From contig CAWJIB010000005.1 in the NCBI GenBank assembly GCA_963842835.1, positions 241,314 through 305,313 of the forward strand: 64,000 bases of DNA, in the 5' to 3' direction. The position numbers were made by a program, and so were the translations under genes. Numbering within the stretch: the stretch's first letter is position 1; the number at the start of each line of letters is the position of its first letter. Origin of the DNA: Roseiarcus sp963842835 (GTDB taxonomy: Bacteria; Pseudomonadota; Alphaproteobacteria; Rhizobiales; Beijerinckiaceae). A model generated the notes under the pieces. The model was not told the origin of the DNA and searched no databases. It was given only the letters and a program-made list of their open reading frames with translations. This document shows positions 58,482 through 64,000 of this stretch, piece after piece.

Positions 58482-60596
58482 CTATTCCCTCGCCATCCTC
58501 GGCGCTTCCGTCGGCGCGCCCGCCCCGGCGCCGAGCCGCGCGCGATAGACGCCGAGATTTTCGCTCACGCGCTGCACATAGTCGCGCGTCTCGTCGAAGG
58601 GGATGCGCTCGACCCAATCGACCGGATCGATTTTTCCCGTGCGCGGATCGCCGTAGGCGGCGAGCCATTGCGCGACGCGGCCGCCGCCCGCGTTGTAGGC
58701 GGCCAAGGCGAGTTCCAGCGAGCCGCCCTCGTCCTCGATCAACTGGCCGAGAAATGCGGCGCCGAGTTGCGTGTTGAACGCGGGATCGGCGCTCAGGCGG
58801 GAAGCATCGAAGGCGACGCCGGCGCGGCGCGCGGTCGATTGCGCGGTGGCGGGCAGGATTTGCATCAGGCCCTTGGCGCCGGCGCCCGAGACGGCGCGCC
58901 AAGCGAATTCGCTCTCCTGCCTTGCGACGGCGTAGACGCTCGGCAGGTCCGCCGAATGCGGCAGCGGCGCAAAGCGCGGCACGCCATAGGTCGGGAACGC
59001 GGTCTCGTCGAGCGCGAAACCACGTTCGGTCGCGATCTTGCCGAATTCGACGCTGGCCGTCGCGTCGCCGTGGGCCGCCACGACCTGGGCGAGCGCGGCG
59101 ATCTGCGCCTCGTCGCGCCAACGCTCGGCCGCCGCTTCGGCGAGCGGCGTGGCGAGGTCGTCGAGGCCCGCGGCGTAAAGCAGTTCGACGACGCGCGTCG
59201 CCTCCTCGCGCTTGTCGCCGGCGGCGACGGCGGCGGGCGCGCGCAGGGCGAGCTCGCCCCGACCCAGACGCTTGGCCGCGAGTTGCCCGTAATAGGCGAT
59301 GGGCAGCTGCGCGGCGCGCTCGAAGAAGCGCCGCGCTTCCTCGCCCTGGCCCATCGCCTCGGCGGCGCGCCCCTGCCAATAGGCGGCGCGAGCGATCGAC
59401 AGGGGCGCCTGGGCGATTTCGCTCGCTGCGGCGAAGCGCCGCGCGGCCTCCGGCGCGTCGTTCGCGAAGCGCAGCGCGATCCAGCCGGCGTGGAAGGCCG
59501 CATCGATGCGCGCGGGGACCGAGGCGGGCCTCGCCGCCGCGCAGATTTCGTAGGCTTTTTGGAATTGTCCGAGGTCGAGCAATTCGCGCGCGACCATGCG
59601 CTGTTCGCTCCACCACTTGTCCGGGTCGATCAGCGCGGTTGCGTCGCTCGGCGCGCGCGCGAGCCAGGCGGCGGCCTCGATCGGGCGATTGGCGCGGCGC
59701 GCGTCCTGCACGCGCGCGAACAAGAGGCCGGGATCGCCTTGAAGCGCGGCGGGCACGGCGCCGATCGCCCGCGGCGTCAGCGGACCGGTCATCGCCGCGA
59801 CGCGCGCCTGGGCGAGCGCGACTTCGTCGGCGCCGGCGAGCGCCGCCGCGCGCAGCGCCGGCGCGGTCCGTTCGGCGTAGAGCAACCGGTCGGCGCGATA
59901 TTTATGGTCGGCGCGCGTCAGCGCCGACGCGAAATCCTTCAGCACCGCGCCTTCCGTCCAGGCGTCGAAATCGCCCTCGCGCCACAGCGCGCGCACGATT
60001 CCCGTCGCCTCGTCGCGCCGCCCCGCGTCGAGCGCGGCGCGCGCGCCGGCGAGCTTGCCGGCGGGCGTGCGCGGCGGATCGCCCGCGAACAGCGCGGCGA
60101 CGATCGGCGGCGCGGGGCGCTCGGTATAGAGATGGGCCTCCTGCTCAGCCCTGATCCAGTCGTCGCCGGGCCATTGCGGATGGGCCGCGGCGAAAGCCGC
60201 GAGGCGCCGATCGTCGGGCCGCGCGGCCAAGCGCAGCGCCACCCATTCCAGCGCGGCGCGCTGGAGAGGATCGGCCGCCTGGCGAGCGAGCGCGTCGCCC
60301 CCCGCCTCGTCGCCCTTGCGATAGAGCGCCGCCGCCGCGGCGAGACGGCTCGCATCGACGCGCGAAGCGGCTTCCGCAGCGAGCGGCGGCGGCGAAGCGG
60401 CCTTCGCGGCGGGCAAAGCCTGGGGCTCGATGCTGCCGGTCGGCGTCGGGTCGACGGAGAGGGCGAGCGCGGGCGTGCCGGCCAGAGCTGCTGCCGCGTC
60501 GGGAGTTCGTCGCGCTCGATCGTTTCCCGCGCCCAGTCCCATCAGGAAGAGCGCGCCCAAAACTGCCGCCGCCGCGGCGAAGCGAATGACGATCAT
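58482..60596 (-). CDS. slt: Soluble lytic murein transglycosylase
   Basis: Slt cleaves the MurNAc-GlcNAc bond of peptidoglycan in the periplasm. The 704-residue protein starts with a signal/anchor helix (residues 3-20) and a Pro/Ala-rich spacer. A long superhelical U-domain of repeated Ala-rich helices follows (about 100-500). The SLT domain comes last, with the catalytic Glu in Ala-Arg-Gln-Glu-Ser-Glu-Phe near residue 550, Gly-Ala-Lys-Gly-Leu-Met-Gln-Ile-Leu-Pro-Ala-Thr-Ala, and Ala-Tyr-Asn-Ala-Gly-Gly-Gly-Arg-Val. The open frame continues far upstream only because it is antisense to dapA. Divergent from dapA. Confidence 0.94.
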   Translation of the reverse strand: MIVIRFAAAAAVLGALFLMGLGAGNDRARRTPDAAAALAGTPALALSVDPTPTGSIEPQALPAAKAASPPPLAAEAASRVDASRLAAAAALYRKGDEAGGDALARQAADPLQRAALEWVALRLAARPDDRRLAAFAAAHPQWPGDDWIRAEQEAHLYTERPAPPIVAALFAGDPPRTPAGKLAGARAALDAGRRDEATGIVRALWREGDFDAWTEGAVLKDFASALTRADHKYRADRLLYAERTAPALRAAALAGADEVALAQARVAAMTGPLTPRAIGAVPAALQGDPGLLFARVQDARRANRPIEAAAWLARAPSDATALIDPDKWWSEQRMVARELLDLGQFQKAYEICAAARPASVPARIDAAFHAGWIALRFANDAPEAARRFAAASEIAQAPLSIARAAYWQGRAAEAMGQGEEARRFFERAAQLPIAYYGQLAAKRLGRGELALRAPAAVAAGDKREEATRVVELLYAAGLDDLATPLAEAAAERWRDEAQIAALAQVVAAHGDATASVEFGKIATERGFALDETAFPTYGVPRFAPLPHSADLPSVYAVARQESEFAWRAVSGAGAKGLMQILPATAQSTARRAGVAFDASRLSADPAFNTQLGAAFLGQLIEDEGGSLELALAAYNAGGGRVAQWLAAYGDPRTGKIDPVDWVERIPFDETRDYVQRVSENLGVYRARLGAGAGAPTEAPRMARE

Positions 60597-60755
60597 GGCA
60601 ATGGCCTCGGCGGCAATTGTGCGCCGGCTTTGCTGAGCAATGGTTAACCACGATGCAATCGGCCGTTTCCTCTTTCGCGAGCGGGGTCGAGGGGTTATGT
60701 GTCGATACGGGCTTGCCTCGGGCGGGTCCGTTCTAGGACGAGCTGGAAGCGCGAA

Positions 60756-61649
60756 ATGGAAAAGCGGGCGAAGTTTCACGGATCGATGCCGGCCCTCATC
60801 ACCCCGTTCAAGGACGGGAAAATCGACGAGCCGGCGTTCCGGGCGCTGATCGACTGGCAGATCGCCTCCGGCTCGCACGGGTTGGTTCCGGTCGGCACGA
60901 CCGGCGAAAGCCCGACGCTGAGCCATGAGGAGCACCGCCGCGCCGTCACCATTTGCATCGACGAGGCGCGCGGCCGCGTGCCGGTGATCGCCGGCGCCGG
61001 TTCGAACAATACGCTCGAAGCGGTCGAACTCGCGCAGCACGCCGAGAAGGCCGGCGCCGACGCGGTGCTGGCGGTGACGCCCTATTACAATAAGCCGACC
61101 CAGGAAGGTCTCTATCAACATTTCCGGGCGATCAACGACGCGATCGGCATACCCATCATCATTTACAACATCCCGCCGCGCAGCGTGGTCGACATGTCCG
61201 TGGACACGATGAAGCGGCTCTACGAGTTGAAGAACATCGTCGGCGTCAAGGACGCCACCGGCGACGTCGGACGCATCTCGCGCCAGCGCCACGCGCTGGG
61301 GCCCGAGTTTATCCAGCTTTCGGGCGAAGACATGACCGCGCTCGCCTGCATGGCGGCCGGCGCGGACGGTTGCATTTCGGTCGTCGCCAATGTCGCGCCC
61401 ACGCAATGCGCGGAACTGATGGAATTCGCCTTGAAGGGCGAATTCGCCCACGCGTTGCGCCTTCAGGACCGGCTGACGCCGCTGCACGCCGCGATCTTCG
61501 TCGAGCCCGGCGTATGCGGCGCCAAATATGCGCTGAGCCTGCTGGGACACGCGCGCAACGAGATGCGCCTGCCGCTGGTGCCCATCGGCGCCCCGACCGA
61601 GGCCGTCATCCGGCGCGCGATGGTGCACGCCGGCGTGCTGAACGCGTAA
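60756..61649 (+). CDS. dapA: 4-hydroxy-tetrahydrodipicolinate synthase
   Basis: DapA condenses pyruvate and aspartate semialdehyde in lysine and diaminopimelate synthesis. The 297-residue protein has Pro-Val-Gly-Thr-Thr-Gly-Glu-Ser near residue 43, Ala-Gly-Ala-Gly-Ser-Asn-Asn-Thr, Thr-Pro-Tyr-Tyr-Asn-Lys-Pro-Thr, Tyr-Asn-Ile-Pro-Pro-Arg with the proton-relay Tyr and Arg, and the Schiff-base Lys in Val-Gly-Val-Lys-Asp-Ala-Thr-Gly-Asp. Start at 60756. It is 24 bases before smpB, a common pairing. Confidence 0.97.
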   Translation: MEKRAKFHGSMPALITPFKDGKIDEPAFRALIDWQIASGSHGLVPVGTTGESPTLSHEEHRRAVTICIDEARGRVPVIAGAGSNNTLEAVELAQHAEKAGADAVLAVTPYYNKPTQEGLYQHFRAINDAIGIPIIIYNIPPRSVVDMSVDTMKRLYELKNIVGVKDATGDVGRISRQRHALGPEFIQLSGEDMTALACMAAGADGCISVVANVAPTQCAELMEFALKGEFAHALRLQDRLTPLHAAIFVEPGVCGAKYALSLLGHARNEMRLPLVPIGAPTEAVIRRAMVHAGVLNA

Positions 61650-61673
61650 CGCCAGAGAGAGCGTGAAGAATTC

Positions 61674-62153
61674 GTGGCCGCCGAGAAGGAAAAGCCAAAT
61701 TACAAGATCGTCGCCGACAACCGACGCGCCCGCCACGATTACGAGATCGGCGAGGTCTACGAGGCCGGCCTGATGCTGACCGGCCCCGAGGTCAAGTCGC
61801 TGCGCAGCGGCAAGGCGACGGTCGCGGAAAGCTACGCCGCCGTCGACCGCAACGGCGAGTTGATGCTCTACAACGCCAATATCCCGGAATATCTGCAGGC
61901 CAACCGCTTCAACCACGAGCCGCGCCGGCCGCGCAAGCTGCTGCTGCACGCCAAGGAAATCGCCAAGCTCGCCAAGGGCGTCGAGCGCGAGGGCATGACG
62001 ATCGTGCCCTTACGCGTCTATTTCAACGACAAGGGCCGCGCCAAAATCGCCATCGCGCTCGGCCGCGGCAAGAAGCTGCACGACAAGCGCGAATCCGAGA
62101 AGGCGCGCGACTGGAGCCGCGACAAGTCGCGGCTGATGCGGGAGAAGGGGTGA
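61674..62153 (+). CDS. smpB: SsrA-binding protein SmpB
   Basis: SmpB brings tmRNA to stalled ribosomes. The 159-residue protein begins at GTG 61674 (AGAGAGCG before it) and contains Asn-Arg-Arg-Ala-Arg-His-Asp-Tyr, the Gly-x-x-Leu-x-Gly-x-Glu-Val-Lys-Ser-Leu-Arg core, Leu-Tyr-Asn-Ala-Asn-Ile, Pro-Arg-Arg-Pro-Arg-Lys-Leu-Leu-Leu and a basic C-terminal tail (Asp-Lys-Arg, Lys-Ala-Arg-Asp-Trp) that enters the decoding centre. tmRNA itself is not seen here. The second phased array starts 55 bases after the stop. Confidence 0.97.
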   Translation: MAAEKEKPNYKIVADNRRARHDYEIGEVYEAGLMLTGPEVKSLRSGKATVAESYAAVDRNGELMLYNANIPEYLQANRFNHEPRRPRKLLLHAKEIAKLAKGVEREGMTIVPLRVYFNDKGRAKIAIALGRGKKLHDKRESEKARDWSRDKSRLMREKG

Positions 62154-62207
62154 GGGGCATTCGCGACGGAAGGCTGCGCCGCGACGACGCGCCTCGCCGA
62201 GTTTTCT

Positions 62208-62299
62208 CCAAGCCTTTCCAAGACTTTCCAAACTTTTCCAAGGAAATTCCAAGGAAATTCCAAGCTTTTCCAAACTTTTCCAAGGATTTCCAAACTTTT
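62208..62299. repeat. Helically phased 10/11-bp repeat array 2 (inverted relative to array 1)
   Basis: Nine units each starting CCAA, with lengths 10, 10, 10, 11, 11, 10, 10, 10 and about 10 bases, such as CCAAACTTTT and CCAAGGAAATT. Read on the opposite strand these are the same TTTGG/CTTGG-ended units as in 33277-33359. It lies between smpB and the restriction gene. Unlike array 1, the unit lengths do not keep a fixed 21-base codon frame. Confidence 0.85.
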
Positions 62300-62473
62300 T
62301 TCCCTGGCCGTTTCGAGGGAAATCAAGGGGTTAGCGGTCGTTCCGGCCGGAATTGCGTTTCTCCGAATTTTTCGCCGTCTCGGCTGCCGGACGAGCGGCT
62401 CGGCGGCATCCTTACCGGCGCGCTCACCAGCCAACATAGCGCGGATTTTGATTATCGGAAAGAAATTGTCGCG

Positions 62474-64000
62474 TCACCTCGGCGTCGCGCGCATCGCCTC
62501 GACGATCGCCATGGTCTCGACGCTGACGCGCGTGACGCGCTTGAGGAGGTCGACGACCTTCTCCTTGTAATCGGCGAAGCGGTAAGTGTTGAACTTCTCG
62601 CGGATCGTCGGGTCCTTCGGCGTTTTTTCCTTGTGCTGGTCGAGAATCGATTCCAGCGCGCAACGGTTGCCGAGCTTGTAGGCCCAGGCCTCGGCCGGCA
62701 CGCCGGAGAGCTGCGTCTCGCTGTCGAGGACGATGACGCCGTGGTCGTGGTCGGCGCGCAGGATCGGCTTGGGCTTGAGCCCGGCGGCGGCGGCGTTGGC
62801 GTCCGGCGTATCCGTGCGGGCGAGTGGCCAGGGCTCGACAGTCTCGTAGCCGATATGCAGCGCCATTAGTCTTTCACCCCAATCGGCCCAGCGCCAAAAA
62901 TCGTCGTAGAAGGGAATGCGCGGAAATTCGCGCTTCAGGTTCTGCGCATATTTCTCGCGATAGATCGGATCGTGCAGCACCGCGTAGACGTAATGAAAGA
63001 TCGCGCCCTTGCTGACTGGCCGTTCCCCTTCTCCCGCTCGCGGGAGAAGGTGGCCCGCAGGGCCGGATGAGGGGATGGCGTCGCGCGCAACGGTCTCCGC
63101 TGATTTAGCCGCCTTTGTCCGCTTCGCCCTTGGCGCCTCGTCTTGCGGCGCGCCCTCATCCGGCCGCTTCGCGGCCACCTTCTCCCGCGGCGCGGGAGAA
63201 GGGGTTTGCGCCTCGTAATGCGCACGGAATTGGTCGAGCGCCCAGTCGGTGATGTTGTCGAGGCGGGTTTCGGCGGAGGTCTTCGCGGGCAGCACAACAC
63301 TGCCTGATGCGGCCCCAACTAGATGCATGTCTGGGCACCGATCGGCAGCGAGCACCATGAATGGCTTTTGGGAGGTTGGATCGGAGAAGACGATTATGCG
63401 GTTCGCTATAGCTCCCTTTGGCCCGAAATATTCCACCATCAAGTTCTGCATTTCGTTTAGAGCCGAACTGAAGTACAGAGCTTTGGTCACGAACGGTCGA
63501 TACAACGCTTCCGTCAGCAAACTCTCATCAACGCGGTACTTAACCCCAGCGCCGAGGTCACGCTTTACGGCTCGGGTCCACTTGATGTCCTCATTCAAAA
63601 GCGCGGCGATTTTCCTCGGGTCTTTTATGCTGGCCAATCGCTCCCGATCGCGATTGTAAGTCTCGACGAGCGCATGAAGTTTTTTCAAAAGATCGTCGGA
63701 TGTGTCGCCGTAGACCCACTCGTCCCGATTGGTTACGACACCAAACGAGTATGATTGGAACACAGCCATCTCTTGGCCCCGCGTCTTCGCCGCCTTGGCC
63801 AGCTTCGACGCGACTGGGATAAAATTCCCGAAATCATTTTGGGTCTGATTGATCCAATTCGCCCTCGCGTCCGGTCGTACTTCCTCCACCGCCAGCTCCG
63901 ACAACTGCGACCCGTCGAGAAACGCCAGCTTGTCGTCCCTCGTCTCCATCTCCGGCCGCCGCGCATAGAAAATCCGGCAACCCGTCGCCGCCTTGCGCTT
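62474..64000 (-). CDS. Type ISP restriction-modification enzyme / COG4889 helicase, C-terminal part (5' end beyond window)
   Basis: About 508 C-terminal residues are present; the frame is open to base 64000 with family-like sequence (Ile-Phe-Tyr-Ala-Arg-Arg-Pro-Glu), so the ATG at 63949 is not the true start. The region holds the target-recognition part of single-chain type ISP enzymes: Glu-Ala-Leu-Tyr-Arg-Pro-Phe, Tyr-Phe-Ser-Ser-Ala-Leu-Asn-Glu-Met, Ile-Phe-His-Tyr-Val-Tyr-Ala-Val-Leu-His-Asp, Tyr-Ala-Gln-Asn-Leu-Lys-Arg-Glu-Phe-Pro-Arg-Ile-Pro-Phe. The nuclease, helicase and methylase motifs would lie off the right edge. A 60-70 residue REP-derived segment interrupts it near residues 270-335 of the visible part (63024-63204). 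Likely a phage-defence enzyme. Confidence 0.82.
   Translation of the reverse strand, partial: KRKAATGCRIFYARRPEMETRDDKLAFLDGSQLSELAVEEVRPDARANWINQTQNDFGNFIPVASKLAKAAKTRGQEMAVFQSYSFGVVTNRDEWVYGDTSDDLLKKLHALVETYNRDRERLASIKDPRKIAALLNEDIKWTRAVKRDLGAGVKYRVDESLLTEALYRPFVTKALYFSSALNEMQNLMVEYFGPKGAIANRIIVFSDPTSQKPFMVLAADRCPDMHLVGAASGSVVLPAKTSAETRLDNITDWALDQFRAHYEAQTPSPAPREKVAAKRPDEGAPQDEAPRAKRTKAAKSAETVARDAIPSSGPAGHLLPRAGEGERPVSKGAIFHYVYAVLHDPIYREKYAQNLKREFPRIPFYDDFWRWADWGERLMALHIGYETVEPWPLARTDTPDANAAAAGLKPKPILRADHDHGVIVLDSETQLSGVPAEAWAYKLGNRCALESILDQHKEKTPKDPTIREKFNTYRFADYKEKVVDLLKRVTRVSVETMAIVEAMRATPR
63024..63204. repeat. REP pair in inverted orientation inside the restriction gene
   Basis: One unit at 63024-63077 (CCCCTTCTCCCG..CGGGAGAAGG..GGATGAGGGG) and its inverted partner at 63151-63204 flank 73 bases. 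They match the units at 52808-52908. The whole segment is open in the coding frame and adds about 60 residues rich in Pro, Arg, Glu and Ala between Arg-Ala-His-Tyr and Gly-Ala-Ile-Phe-His. Confidence 0.85.

Noticed and set aside
58458..60647. 729-codon plus-strand frame
   Set aside because: Shadow of slt on the opposite strand.

Overview
The window is a GC-rich, gene-dense bacterial chromosome segment of alphaproteobacterial, probably Rhizobiales (Hyphomicrobiales), type. The supporting signs are a lpiA/mprF-acvB operon, carB followed by greA, an ELM1-family gene, DUF1289 and DUF2277 proteins, clpS, a short REP family with CTCCCG..CGGGAG stems, and a GTTC-N7-GTTC element of the kind alphaproteobacterial LexA binds. 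Methylocystaceae/Beijerinckiaceae is a guess from overall flavour; nothing here diagnoses methanotrophy.

Layout. 1-4.0 kb: a GT39 membrane glycosyltransferase running off the left edge, a DUF1772 membrane protein, cobS, a DUF1289 Cys protein, a membrane-anchored retropepsin-like protease and dusA. 4.0-5.85 kb: a scar region with a second copy of the gmk 3' flank, two copies of a small broken gene, an IS1380 transposase remnant, an AT-rich orphan gene and a 29-bp tandem duplication. 5.86-10.8 kb: gmk-yicC (minus) and a Lon-like protease translationally coupled to a universal-stress-like protein. 11.0-12.5 kb: a polymorphic-toxin-like gene with a probable immunity partner, preceded by a possible SOS box. 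12.5-20.4 kb: an HlyD/ABC exporter operon, a B12-type radical SAM protein, a three-gene trmJ/ELM1/secreted-protein operon and greA. 20.5-31.1 kb: carB, ppk2, clpS, acvB-mprF and an EamA transporter. 31.1-33.5 kb: an AT-rich accessory island holding a DUF2277 pseudogene, an overlapping two-gene module (HEPN-like protein plus winged-helix-like partner) with its own promoter, then an array of short repeats with helical-turn period and a palindromic repeat pair. 33.5-41 kb: matB, a class II aldolase and xdhABC. 41-53 kb: a CMD-like protein, a Tat phosphoesterase, a TPR protein, recG, a periplasmic protein, a fused CoA transferase, rimO, pyrG and tRNA-Ser(UGA). 53.9-64 kb: a PepSY protein with a two-component system, a thioesterase lacking a normal start codon, DUF72, slt, dapA, smpB, a second phased array, and the C-terminal part of a type ISP restriction enzyme that carries REP DNA in frame.

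Most of the window is housekeeping. The least explained material lies in the toxin-like cassette at 11-12.5 kb, the two-gene island at 31.3-32.7 kb, and the two inverted phased-repeat arrays at 33.3 and 62.2 kb, the second of which sits next to the restriction gene. Functions given for these are inferences from short motifs and context.
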